Shown in pieces: positions 1 to 6,864 of a stretch of 26,122 nt of DNA; within the stretch, counting starts at the first letter, position 1, and each line of letters begins with the position of its first letter. The translations under genes were made by a program, and so were the position numbers. The DNA is taken from positions 1 to 26,122 of the forward strand of contig JAGGTZ010000096.1 of assembly GCA_021158805.1 (NCBI GenBank), given 5' to 3'. The DNA is from Thermoproteota archaeon (GTDB lineage Archaea > Korarchaeota > Korarchaeia > Korarchaeales > Korarchaeaceae). A model generated the notes under the pieces. The model did no database searches and was not told the DNA's origin. It worked only from the letters and a program-made list of their open reading frames with translations.

Positions 1-115
1 ACCAAAGACTTCGCCCTATTTTGCCCGATAAGACGCTTTTACTAGACTTCGCTGGAACATCTACTATCTTGCGTAGATTTCAAAGTCTTAAACCAAGAAC
101 GGTAATTCTCCTACA

Positions 116-334
116 TCAGCCCAGCTTTAATGAACCTGCTTCTTTCTTCCTAGATTTGGAATACCAGTTAATGAAAATTATCCAATACAGGAATAGCAAT
201 GCGATAATGCTAATCCAGTATGGTTTTTCGAAAACGGGTTTCGGTGACGTATTGAGATATACTATCACACTTACTGTTACTATTACCGAAAGTATGCAAA
301 CGATAACTTTCCGCAGTTTGTTACTTTCCGTCAC
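116..334 (-). CDS. Small two-helix membrane protein, unknown function
   Basis: A 72-residue protein starting at GTG, with a purine-rich GAAGGTG just upstream. Two hydrophobic segments are visible, about residues 10-27 (VIVCILSVIVTVSVIVYL) and 39-56 (WISIIALLFLYWIIFINW), followed by a basic tail (SKSRKK). It is probably an inner membrane hairpin. I recognise no family. A plus-strand frame covers the same bases (21-374), but it has no recognisable fold or membrane pattern, so I prefer the minus strand. A TATA-like box at 439-449 could drive it with a leader of about 80 nt. It could still be a chance frame in a low-density region. Confidence 0.45.
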   Translation of the reverse strand: MTESNKLRKVIVCILSVIVTVSVIVYLNTSPKPVFEKPYWISIIALLFLYWIIFINWYSKSRKKEAGSLKLG

Positions 335-518
335 GACACCTTCACTTCATGTAGTTACGTCTAGAATGACCTAAAAAGGTTATGTCCTAAGCCTCTAGCT
401 CAATTCTCCTTTAGGTCTCGCTCTCGGACTTTCCACCTTTTATAGCTATCCTGATATTCTTGCAAATTCCTTAGCCCACACTCTCACCTTATTCTATATT
501 CTATATTTTAAGAAAAAG
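335..518. other. AT-rich gap without a convincing gene
   Basis: No sustained frame on either strand. It contains a TATA-like box on the minus strand (439-449) and, around 490-510, a short direct repeat of TATTCTATATTC. The outermost 115 bases of the window (1-115) likewise hold nothing I can support. Confidence 0.6.
439..449 (-). promoter_or_regulatory. TATA-like box
   Basis: The minus strand reads GCTATAAAAGG, a good match to an archaeal TATA box. Transcription would start near 418, ahead of the small membrane protein at 116-334. The match is by eye only. Confidence 0.45.
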
Positions 519-651
519 CTAAAGTTTATCCAGCTTCTGGCATCTAAGGCTTCTAAATATACCGTTAATCCACCTTTTGCCCTTCTCCGTTAGAATAAAT
601 TTTCCATCTTTTAATAAGACAGGGAGAATGAGTTTTCGATATTCTCCTCAC
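519..651 (-). pseudogene. Possible broken winged-helix fragment
   Basis: Between an in-frame TGA (648-650) and a TAG (519-521) lies a 42-codon minus-strand frame whose translation looks like the end of a winged-helix protein (KDGKFILTEKGKRWI; LTEKGK is a common pattern there). It has no ATG, GTG or TTG of its own. A GTG at 649-651, placed 8 nt after a GGAG (660-663), opens a different frame that ends after 28 codons. One base gained or lost near the start would join the two. This is therefore either a frameshifted gene remnant or chance. Confidence 0.3.
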
Positions 652-664
652 TTTTCCATCTCCT

Positions 665-1162
665 TTATTTAGATTTTCTTTCACGTATGCTCTTGATAAT
701 TCCGGCCAATAGATTTATTCTCGGAACCCTCCTCATATAATCTTTGTATACTTCGCCGAATTTCTCGATATTCCTCTTCTCTTCCTCGACAATTTCGACG
801 CATAATAGAGAAAGTAACACTGACCCTATGGCTACGCTGATAGGATGCTGCGCCATAGAGATTAACGATATTATTATTAGCATGTGGCCTAAGAACTCCG
901 GATGCCTCACATAAGCATATAGCCCATTCTGAATGAAGGTCTCTCTCATTCTATATCTTCTCCGTGTTTGACTCGAACTTACTAGGATGACTACACCACA
1001 AGCAAAGATTATCCAACCAGCATATAATGATGTAGCTAGATTTGCAGAGTTATAGAAGATGATTGAGGACACGATTAATGATATGTATAACGTGATGTAA
1101 AGTATGTGGCCGATGAGATGAAGAGCCCTTTCATCTTTCAAAATAATCCTACCCCTTATCAT
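665..1162 (-). CDS. ICMT/PEMT-like membrane methyltransferase
   Basis: A 165-residue integral membrane protein with hydrophobic segments at about 15-37, 42-64, 84-103 and 108-128. It carries the signature of the isoprenylcysteine carboxyl methyltransferase / phospholipid methyltransferase superfamily: RHPEFLGH after the third segment, and a C-terminal EEEKRNIEKFGEVYKDYMRR block, where members bind S-adenosylmethionine. The substrate cannot be told from sequence; small archaeal members may methylate lipids or prenylated compounds. The first ATG (1162) lacks a ribosome binding site. A TTG at 1141 has GGGGTAGG about 6 nt upstream and would give MKDERALHL..., so the protein may be 7 residues shorter. 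It diverges from the L18e operon. Confidence 0.75.
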   Translation of the reverse strand: MIRGRIILKDERALHLIGHILYITLYISLIVSSIIFYNSANLATSLYAGWIIFACGVVILVSSSQTRRRYRMRETFIQNGLYAYVRHPEFLGHMLIIISLISMAQHPISVAIGSVLLSLLCVEIVEEEKRNIEKFGEVYKDYMRRVPRINLLAGIIKSIRERKSK

Positions 1163-1309
1163 GATAGCTTTTCGTAATTAATTATTATCTTTTAGGCGAG
1201 CGCTTTTAATAAAGATTTAAATAAGAAAACGCCTGATACAACATTCCCTACAGTCTACTTTTAAAAGCTTACTGGTAAATCTTATTGGTGATCCCGCCCC
1301 GCACCAGGC

Positions 1310-1321
1310 ATCTTTATTAAA
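1310..1321 (+). promoter_or_regulatory. TATA-like box of the ribosomal protein operon
   Basis: CTTTATTAAAG lies about 40 nt before the L18e start. This leaves room for transcription to begin near 1340, just before the GGAGG at 1345-1349. A GC-rich patch lies directly upstream (1286-1309). Assignment is by position and composition. Confidence 0.4.
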
Positions 1322-1355
1322 GCTAATACCGCGCTTATGTGAGAGGAGGATGGCA

Positions 1356-1718
1356 TTGAAGCCAACTGGCCCAACAAATCCTAGGTTGATTAAGATGATA
1401 AATAAGCTCGAAAAGGCTTCTAGGGTAAATAATGCTCCAATATGGAGGGATGTAGCTAATAGGCTCAGGAAGCCTACACGGTCTAGAATAGAGGTTAATC
1501 TTTGGAAAATAGACAAGTATTCAGAGGGCGCCTCTGCAGTCATAGTGCCTGGTAAGGTCTTGGGAGAGGGCGAGATAACTAAACCTGTAGTAGTTGCTGC
1601 AATGAGCTTCTCAGCCACTGCTAAGAGGAAGATAGAAGGAGCAGGAGGAAGAGCTGTTCTCTTGGACCAGTATGTGGATGAGAACCCCAAGGGTTCAAAT
1701 ACTAGGATAGTTGCATAG
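1356..1718 (+). CDS. rpl18e: 50S ribosomal protein L18e
   Basis: Large-subunit protein L18e (eL18), recognised from the N-terminal TGPTNPRL, the central KPTRSRIEVNLWKID and VPGKVLGEG, and the conserved SFSATAKRKIEGAGG near the C-terminus. Length (about 120 residues) is normal for archaea. An ATG at 1350 directly abuts the GGAGG at 1345-1349, leaving no spacing. The in-frame TTG at 1356 has the proper 6-nt spacing and gives MKPTGPTNP..., matching the usual family N-terminus, so I chose TTG. It is first in a nine-gene operon, and its stop precedes the L13 start by 10 nt, the conserved archaeal L18e-L13-S9 order. Confidence 0.95.
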   Translation: MKPTGPTNPRLIKMINKLEKASRVNNAPIWRDVANRLRKPTRSRIEVNLWKIDKYSEGASAVIVPGKVLGEGEITKPVVVAAMSFSATAKRKIEGAGGRAVLLDQYVDENPKGSNTRIVA

Positions 1719-1728
1719 GGGGGTATGT

Positions 1729-2220
1729 ATGAACTTCGACTTAGTAGTAGATGCTGATGGCAAGATCCTCGGGAGAATCGCTTCCTTCGTTGCGAAGGAA
1801 CTCCTCAAGGGTAAGAGGGTGGCGATAGTAAATGCCGAAAAGGCAATCATAACTGGAAACCCGAGGACCATCTTAGAGAAATATAAGAAAAGGAGGTCCA
1901 TCCAGAGCACTATTCATCCTAGGAAGTCTCCCATCCAACCAAGAACTCCAGACAGGATAGTTTGGAAAACCGTGAAGGGGATGCTTCCTACAAAGAAAGC
2001 AAAAGGTAGAGAGGCTATTAGGAGGTTAAGAGTATATATTGGAGTTCCTGATGAGCTCAAGGACGTAGAGAAAGATGTAGGACTCAAGGAAGATCCAAAC
2101 AGATATATTAAATATACGGTCGAGTCATTAAAACCCAAGAAGAGCAAAAGATATGTCACAGTGCTTTGGCTATCGAAGGAATTGGGGTGGAAGGGGGTAA
2201 AATATGCCGAGCAAGGGTGA
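1729..2220 (+). CDS. rpl13: 50S ribosomal protein L13
   Basis: Large-subunit protein L13 (uL13). The N-terminus has the typical VVDADGKILGRIAS, followed by AIITGNPRTILEKYKKRR and then a basic PTKKAKGREAIRRLRVYIG segment. The true start is the ATG at 1729, behind a G-run (1718-1723); a longer frame from a TTG at 1711 would add six unlikely residues. About 163 residues, slightly longer than bacterial L13, as usual for archaea. Its last 17 bases overlap the S9 gene, implying translational coupling. Confidence 0.96.
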   Translation: MNFDLVVDADGKILGRIASFVAKELLKGKRVAIVNAEKAIITGNPRTILEKYKKRRSIQSTIHPRKSPIQPRTPDRIVWKTVKGMLPTKKAKGREAIRRLRVYIGVPDELKDVEKDVGLKEDPNRYIKYTVESLKPKKSKRYVTVLWLSKELGWKGVKYAEQG

Positions 2221-2623
2221 TGGAGTACTGGCCCTGGCTTCCTCTAGGAGAAAAACAGCCAGGGCTATGGCAGTTATAAGGAAAGGTTCCGGTAGGCTTT
2301 ACATAAATGGATTTCCAGTAGAGGTTTATGCCCCGAATGAATTTGTCAGGATGAAAATACTCGAGCCTCTATGGCTAGCCAAGGACTACACAGGGGGCAT
2401 CGATATCTACGTGAAGGTTAAGGGCGGTGGTTTCATGGCGCAGGCTGATGCCGTGAGAATGGCTGTCGGGCGAGCACTTGTCGAATATACAGGCAGTGAA
2501 TACCTCAAGGAGCTTTACAAAGAATATGATAAGACTATACTGAAAGGAGATCCAAGGCAGACAGAGCCGAAGAAGTATGGTGGAAGGAGCGCGAGAGCTA
2601 GGTTCCAGAAGTCTTATAGGTAA
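2204..2623 (+). CDS. rps9: 30S ribosomal protein S9
   Basis: Small-subunit protein S9 (uS9), recognised by SSRRKTARAMAVIRKGSGR at the N-terminus, KVKGGGFMAQADAVRMAVGRAL in the middle, and the arginine-rich C-terminal tail GGRSARARFQKSYR that reaches the P-site tRNA in ribosomes. 139 residues. The ATG lies inside the end of L13, with GGAAGGGGG as ribosome binding site inside the L13 coding region. Confidence 0.97.
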   Translation: MPSKGDGVLALASSRRKTARAMAVIRKGSGRLYINGFPVEVYAPNEFVRMKILEPLWLAKDYTGGIDIYVKVKGGGFMAQADAVRMAVGRALVEYTGSEYLKELYKEYDKTILKGDPRQTEPKKYGGRSARARFQKSYR

Positions 2624-2628
2624 CATAC

Positions 2629-2640
2629 TTTTTCTTTCTA
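2629..2640 (+). terminator. T-rich stretch after S9, possible weak terminator
   Basis: TTTTTCTTTCT follows the S9 stop by about 6 nt, the kind of T-run at which archaeal polymerases can end transcription. With only 29 nt to aIF5A, partial termination between the ribosomal genes and the downstream genes is possible but not shown. Confidence 0.3.
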
Positions 2641-2652
2641 AGAGGGATACTT

Positions 2653-3057
2653 TTGTCTGTTACCAGAGGTTACGCGGGTGATCTGCGGAAGGGAAGCTAT
2701 ATAGTGATAGATGGGGAGCCCTGCGAAGTTCTAGATGTTTCTAAATCAAAACCGGGTAAGCATGGCGCGGCAAAGGTAAGGATAGAGGCTAGGGGCATAT
2801 TCGATGGCTCTAGGAGATCTAAAATATATCCAGCAGATGCCATGATAGAGATACCCATAGTAGACAAGAAATCAGCCCAAGTCATTAATGTGTATGGGGA
2901 CAATGTCCAGCTTATGGATTTGGAGACATATGATACCTTTGAGCTGCCTAAACCCAGTGACTCAGACATTACCTCGAAATTGCAGCCTGGTGTGGAGGTA
3001 GAGTATTGGGAATCCATGGGCAAGAGGAAGATCGTCAGGGTCAGGGGCGGCGGTTAG
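2653..3057 (+). CDS. eif5a: Translation initiation factor aIF5A
   Basis: Archaeal IF5A, the EF-P/eIF5A homologue that relieves ribosome stalling. The hypusination loop SKSKPGKHGAAKV is intact; Lys36 in PGKHG is the expected modification site (deoxyhypusine or hypusine, made by deoxyhypusine synthase, not encoded here). Two beta domains: an SH3-like one (about 1-68) and an OB-fold (about 69-134, with DNVQLMDLETYDTFELP). 134 residues, normal length. Starts at TTG 2653 with AGAGGGA upstream. The stop is 4 nt before SRP54, indicating cotranscription. Confidence 0.96.
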   Translation: MSVTRGYAGDLRKGSYIVIDGEPCEVLDVSKSKPGKHGAAKVRIEARGIFDGSRRSKIYPADAMIEIPIVDKKSAQVINVYGDNVQLMDLETYDTFELPKPSDSDITSKLQPGVEVEYWESMGKRKIVRVRGGG

Positions 3058-3061
3058 GTAA

Positions 3062-4378
3062 GTGGTTCTAGATAAGCTCGGCTCCTCACTTAGAAACGCC
3101 ATTAGTAGGCTTAGAGGGAGACCCATCATAGATGAGGCTGTAATATCCGATTTCCTAAGGGATGTACAGAGGGCATTACTTGAAGCCGATGTTAACGTGA
3201 AACTGGTCCTAGAACTATCCAAGAGGGTAAAAGAGAGGGCCTTAAAGGAAGAAGCGCCACCTGGCTTCAGTAGAAGGGATCTCGCTGTCAAGATCCTCTA
3301 TGAGGAGTTAACAAAACTACTTGGCAAGAAACAGGACCTCCCTTTGGCAGAGAAGAAGACAAATGTGATTCTGATAGTGGGAATAGAGGGTTCAGGCAAA
3401 ACCACAACAGTCGCTAAACTGGCAAAATGGTTCTCTAAGAGGTACGGAAAGGTGGCTGTCATCTCCTCTGATGTTATAAGACCTGCCACAAAGTTACAGT
3501 TGGAGCAGATGTTACAAGGGGAGATCCCTGTTTTTTGGAAGGATGTGGACGACCCCGTGGAGATAATGAAGGAAGGCATTGAAAGGTTCAGGAGAGACAA
3601 GTATAACATAGTAATAATAGATACGGCAGGCAGGCATAAAGATGAGAGGGGGTTAATGAAGGAATTAGGAGAGTACTTCAAAGCAGCCGAACCGGACCTC
3701 GTGCTCTTAGTTATTGATGGAACTATAGGGCAAGAGGCATACAGTCAGGCGAGTGCCTTCGCCGAGAGCATACCCGTAGGAGGCGTTGTAGTCACGAAGC
3801 TAGATGGCGCTGCGAAGGGAGGAGGGGCCCTTTCTGCAGTAGCTGCGGCTGGAGCACCGATATATTTCATTGGAACGGGGGAAAAACTGGAGGACATCGA
3901 GAGATTCGAACCAGACAAGTTTGTCTCCAGATTACTTGGGGGTGGAGACATAGTAGAACTAGCCAAAAAAGTGGAGGATGCCTTTAGAGAGACCGAACTT
4001 CTAGAAAAGATATCTAGAGGGAGATTCAATCTAGAGGATTTTAAGGAATATCTAACACAGCTGAAGAAGGCGGGACCCCTAGATAAGCTCCTCGAGATGA
4101 TTCCAGGTATAGGGCCAAAGGTACCTAATCTCAATATAGATAGTTCAGATGTCGATAGGTGGGTTGCCATAATTAACTCTATGACCATGGAGGAAAGAAT
4201 GGATCCATCTATAATAAGAGGAACTAGGATAGAGAGAATAGCCAGAGGATCAGGAACCACCGCTAAAGATGTAAGGAGGTTGCTGAGGTCATACAATCAA
4301 GTGAAGAAACTCATGGAATCGATGTCCTCTCCTGCTAAGATGAGACGGATCGTTAGGAGGATGGGATTGGGTGGATGA
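3062..4378 (+). CDS. srp54: Signal recognition particle 54 kDa protein (SRP54/Ffh)
   Basis: The GTPase of the signal recognition particle, which binds signal peptides through its M domain and pairs with FtsY at the membrane. Domains in order: N helical bundle (about 1-90), G domain with P-loop GIEGSGKTTT (107-116), DTAGRHK (187-193), TKLDGAAKGGG (245-255) and TGEK, then the methionine-containing M domain (about 300-438) with GPLDKLLEMIPG and a basic helix that binds 7S RNA. 438 residues, normal for archaea. Starts at GTG. The P-loop has Glu109 where Ffh/SRP54 proteins usually have Gln. The last 8 bases overlap Pus10. Confidence 0.96.
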   Translation: MVLDKLGSSLRNAISRLRGRPIIDEAVISDFLRDVQRALLEADVNVKLVLELSKRVKERALKEEAPPGFSRRDLAVKILYEELTKLLGKKQDLPLAEKKTNVILIVGIEGSGKTTTVAKLAKWFSKRYGKVAVISSDVIRPATKLQLEQMLQGEIPVFWKDVDDPVEIMKEGIERFRRDKYNIVIIDTAGRHKDERGLMKELGEYFKAAEPDLVLLVIDGTIGQEAYSQASAFAESIPVGGVVVTKLDGAAKGGGALSAVAAAGAPIYFIGTGEKLEDIERFEPDKFVSRLLGGGDIVELAKKVEDAFRETELLEKISRGRFNLEDFKEYLTQLKKAGPLDKLLEMIPGIGPKVPNLNIDSSDVDRWVAIINSMTMEERMDPSIIRGTRIERIARGSGTTAKDVRRLLRSYNQVKKLMESMSSPAKMRRIVRRMGLGG

Positions 4379-5600
4379 TTTTAACATAGTCTCGCGAATA
4401 GTAAGGGAACGGGGACCCCTCTGTCCCTACTGCTTGGGCAGTCTCGTAGGTACGTTGCTAAAGGAGTTCCCTAACTACGTGAAGGGCCTCTCCCTATCCT
4501 TCATACTCGATAGACTAGTCAGCTCGGGGAAGGAAGCCTGTGTAATATGTTCAGATACAATATCCGAAAACGTAGAATACCTCCTCGAGAAAGCCCTTAA
4601 CAAGCTTGAAAACATAGAATACTACTCCATAAAGGCTGGTGTTATCTTACCTCCGGACATTATCGAGAAGGAGGATAGAATAAGGGCCAGCTATAATCCC
4701 CCTAATATGGAATCGGTTAAGGTAACTCTAATCAAGTGGCTTGACCTACTACTTTCTGCTAAGACGGGGAGGCATGTAAGTAAAGAAGCGGACGTTGAGG
4801 TAATCTTCGATTTTTCCCTAAAGGATGCTCTCATTAAAGTAGCTCCAGTTTTCGTTTATGGCAGATATAGAAAATTGGAGAGGGGCATATCCCAGTCGAG
4901 GAGGATATGCCAGCACTGTAATGGACAAGGGTGCGAGAAATGTAATTGGACTGGCAAGATAGCCGAGGGCTCTGTGGAAGGTATGATAGGAGAAGTGATC
5001 AAGGAAGCCTTCGTCTCAGAGGATTACGTACTACATGCTGCTGGAAGAGAAGATGTAGATGCTAGAATGCTAGGGATGGGTAGGCCCTTTGTAATGGAGA
5101 TAATTTCACCTAAAAAGAGGAGGTTAGATTTAGAAGAGATATCTAAGAGGATAAATGATAGATGGAAGGGAAAGATAGAGGTAATTGGCCTAAGATACTC
5201 TAATCGTAAGGAAGTAGCGAAGATAAAAGAAGGATCTCCGTTCGTTAGGAAGCTATACAGGGCATTAGTGGAGGTAGAAGGAGATATAAGTGATGATGAA
5301 CTAGAGAAACTGGAGAGTTCCCTTAGGGGGATAATAAAGCAGAGGACGCCGCAGAGAGTAGCATGGAGAAGGGCTGATATTGTGAGGACCAAGAAGGTAT
5401 ATGACGTCAAGACCATGAGGATCGGGAAAAATATCTTTGAGATGAGAGTTCTGTGCGATGGGGGCCTCTACGTCAAGGAACTTATATCCGGAGATGATGG
5501 TAGAACTACGCCGAGCGTGTCAGAAATATTGGGGAAAAAATCTTTTTGTAGGGAGCTGGATGTGTTAGAGGTACTTGATAATAGTCAACAGGTGATGTGA
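4371..5600 (+). CDS. pus10: tRNA pseudouridine synthase Pus10
   Basis: Archaeal Pus10, which makes pseudouridine at tRNA positions 54/55 in the T-loop. The N-terminal THUMP-like region carries a zinc site (CPYC at 18-21, CVIC at 57-60). A second four-cysteine knuckle, CQHCNGQGCEKC (180-191), lies before the catalytic domain. The catalytic motif is GREDVDARMLGMGRPF (from 226), which includes the essential aspartate. Late family motifs KQRTPQRVAWRRAD and GLYVKELISGDDGRT are present. 409 residues, typical. Starts at GTG 4371 inside the SRP54 stop region; the stop abuts the L21e start. The SRP54-Pus10-L21e-Rpo4 order recurs in archaea. Confidence 0.95.
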   Translation: MDDFNIVSRIVRERGPLCPYCLGSLVGTLLKEFPNYVKGLSLSFILDRLVSSGKEACVICSDTISENVEYLLEKALNKLENIEYYSIKAGVILPPDIIEKEDRIRASYNPPNMESVKVTLIKWLDLLLSAKTGRHVSKEADVEVIFDFSLKDALIKVAPVFVYGRYRKLERGISQSRRICQHCNGQGCEKCNWTGKIAEGSVEGMIGEVIKEAFVSEDYVLHAAGREDVDARMLGMGRPFVMEIISPKKRRLDLEEISKRINDRWKGKIEVIGLRYSNRKEVAKIKEGSPFVRKLYRALVEVEGDISDDELEKLESSLRGIIKQRTPQRVAWRRADIVRTKKVYDVKTMRIGKNIFEMRVLCDGGLYVKELISGDDGRTTPSVSEILGKKSFCRELDVLEVLDNSQQVM

Positions 5601-5903
5601 ATGGGAAGGAGATCATTTGGATTCCTCTATAAGTCGAGAGACTTCCTCTCTAAAACGCCAAGAGAGAAGGGGAGACCTTCTCCAGCCAAATACCTGAGAG
5701 AATTTGAGATAGGAGACAAAGTCGTTATAGATGTGGATCCTTCCATTAGAAGGGGGATGCCTCACAGGCGATACCAGGGGAAGGTCGGTGTAGTAGTGGG
5801 AAAGAGGGGACTTGCCTATCTTGTGGATGTGAAGTTGGGTAATAAGGTAAAACATTTAATAGTTCTACCCGTTCACTTGAAGAAGCATAAGGAATCTAGT
5901 TAG
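5601..5903 (+). CDS. rpl21e: 50S ribosomal protein L21e
   Basis: Large-subunit protein eL21, archaeal/eukaryotic-specific. Recognised by the N-terminal SFGFLYKSRDFLSK and by an SH3-like core containing FEIGDKVVIDVDPSIRRGMPHRRYQGKVG. 100 residues, normal. The ATG follows the Pus10 stop with no gap; its ribosome binding site (CAGGTGATG) lies within the end of Pus10. It is followed by Rpo4, the standard archaeal arrangement. Confidence 0.96.
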   Translation: MGRRSFGFLYKSRDFLSKTPREKGRPSPAKYLREFEIGDKVVIDVDPSIRRGMPHRRYQGKVGVVVGKRGLAYLVDVKLGNKVKHLIVLPVHLKKHKESS

Positions 5904-5916
5904 GAGGATGTGTCCC

Positions 5917-6273
5917 TTGCCAGAATCCAATCAAGAGGCAGCAAAGATAAAGAAACCATTGACTCTAGCTGAGGTAAAGACTCTAGTGTTCGATAAATGG
6001 ACTAAAAGCATGGATAAACTAAATCTAGACCAGAAAAGGCTTATAGTATATCTCTCCAAGTTCACTAAAGTGGAAGATGCTCAGAAGGCCAGAGAGATTG
6101 TTAACGAGCTTATAAACAAGTATAACTTATCAGAGGAGCATGCTGTCATGCTAGTTAACATTCTCCCTGAGAAGGAGGATGAAATAAAGGCCTATTTGTA
6201 CAAGGATTATCCCCTTCTCACACAGGCCGATTACAAGGAAATGCTTAACTTATTGAGGGCCCTAAAGGAGTAA
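5917..6273 (+). CDS. rpo4: DNA-directed RNA polymerase subunit Rpo4 (RpoF)
   Basis: Archaeal homologue of eukaryotic Rpb4, forming the polymerase stalk with Rpo7. An HRDC-like helical fold is suggested by LTLAEVKTLVFDKW, then DAQKAREIVNELINKYNLSE and the late EDEIKAYLYKDYP block. About 118 residues, normal. The ATG at 5908 directly abuts GGAGG (5903-5907), so it has no spacing; the TTG at 5917 is 9 nt downstream of that site and is the more likely start. The GGAGG itself overlaps the L21e stop, indicating coupling. Confidence 0.93.
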   Translation: MPESNQEAAKIKKPLTLAEVKTLVFDKWTKSMDKLNLDQKRLIVYLSKFTKVEDAQKAREIVNELINKYNLSEEHAVMLVNILPEKEDEIKAYLYKDYPLLTQADYKEMLNLLRALKE

Positions 6274-6285
6274 AGATACTCACCG

Positions 6286-6864
6286 GTGTTACTAATGTGG
6301 AGATACATACCCGGCAGGAGGAGACCCCATGATAGCTGGGCGTATATTCTACATGTCGACGAGGCTAGGAGGAGAGTTCAGCTAATTGGAGATAGATTCT
6401 TCATACTAATGGAATTCCTTCTCAAGCCCAATGCCACCGTTGCTCCCATGATGAAAGTCTACGTGGGCAAGGGCCCCAGACAAGAAGTTAGTAAGTTCCT
6501 CAGGTACTTGGACTATGAAGAAATAGTACCATCGTCCAGAATGCTCTTAGAGCCCATCGTTCACAAGATAATTCAAGAGGGCGAGAGTTTTTTCGTAAAT
6601 ATATTCAATGAGAGTATGCCAATAACCCCAAGACTACACCAACTAGAACTCCTTCCTGGTGTAGGAAAGAAGACGTTGATGAAGATACTAGAGGAAAGGA
6701 ATAAAAGACCGTTTACAAGCTATGCAGATGTCTCTAATAGAACTGGGCTGAAAAACCCCGCGGAGCTTCTCGCTAAGAGAGCATTAGAGGAGCTAATAGG
6801 CAATGAGAAGTACTTCATACTAGTAGCCCCGAAGAGCATTTTAGAGGAAGAAGATCTCATTTAA
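6286..6864 (+). CDS. DUF655 helix-hairpin-helix nucleic-acid-binding protein
   Basis: A member of the archaeal DUF655 family, regularly found after rpl21e-rpo4. The N-terminal half is a beta-rich, probably OB-like part (about 10-85, WRYIPGRRRPHDSWAY at the start). The C-terminal half holds a helix-hairpin-helix, LELLPGVGKKTLMKILEER (about 120-138), a motif that grips the nucleic-acid backbone without sequence specificity. The biochemical role is unknown; the operon suggests transcription or rRNA/DNA handling. The start may be GTG 6286 or ATG 6295. Last gene of the operon; its stop overlaps the stop of the convergent kinase gene by 4 bases, sharing the sequence TTAA. Confidence 0.88.
   Translation: MLLMWRYIPGRRRPHDSWAYILHVDEARRRVQLIGDRFFILMEFLLKPNATVAPMMKVYVGKGPRQEVSKFLRYLDYEEIVPSSRMLLEPIVHKIIQEGESFFVNIFNESMPITPRLHQLELLPGVGKKTLMKILEERNKRPFTSYADVSNRTGLKNPAELLAKRALEELIGNEKYFILVAPKSILEEEDLI

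Noticed and set aside
21..374. Plus-strand 117-codon frame at the window start
   Set aside because: Its product has no recognisable motif or membrane pattern, while the minus strand beneath it encodes a clean two-helix membrane protein with a ribosome binding site.
412..445. GTGGAAAGTCCGAG on the minus strand resembles the RNase P RNA conserved region I
   Set aside because: It overlaps a TATA-like box and I found no matching conserved region V (ACAGAA...GGCTTA type) downstream, so the likeness appears accidental.
1194..1235. Inverted repeat AGGCG/CGCCT in the spacer before L18e
   Set aside because: Only 5 bp with over 30 bases between arms in AT-rich DNA; likely chance.
1217..1690. 157-codon minus-strand frame opposite L18e
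   Set aside because: Shadow of the L18e gene; the product is hydrophobic and low in similarity to anything known, and the opposite strand encodes a certain ribosomal protein.
3745..4296. 183-codon minus-strand frame within SRP54
   Set aside because: Serine- and leucine-rich antisense shadow of a well-conserved gene.
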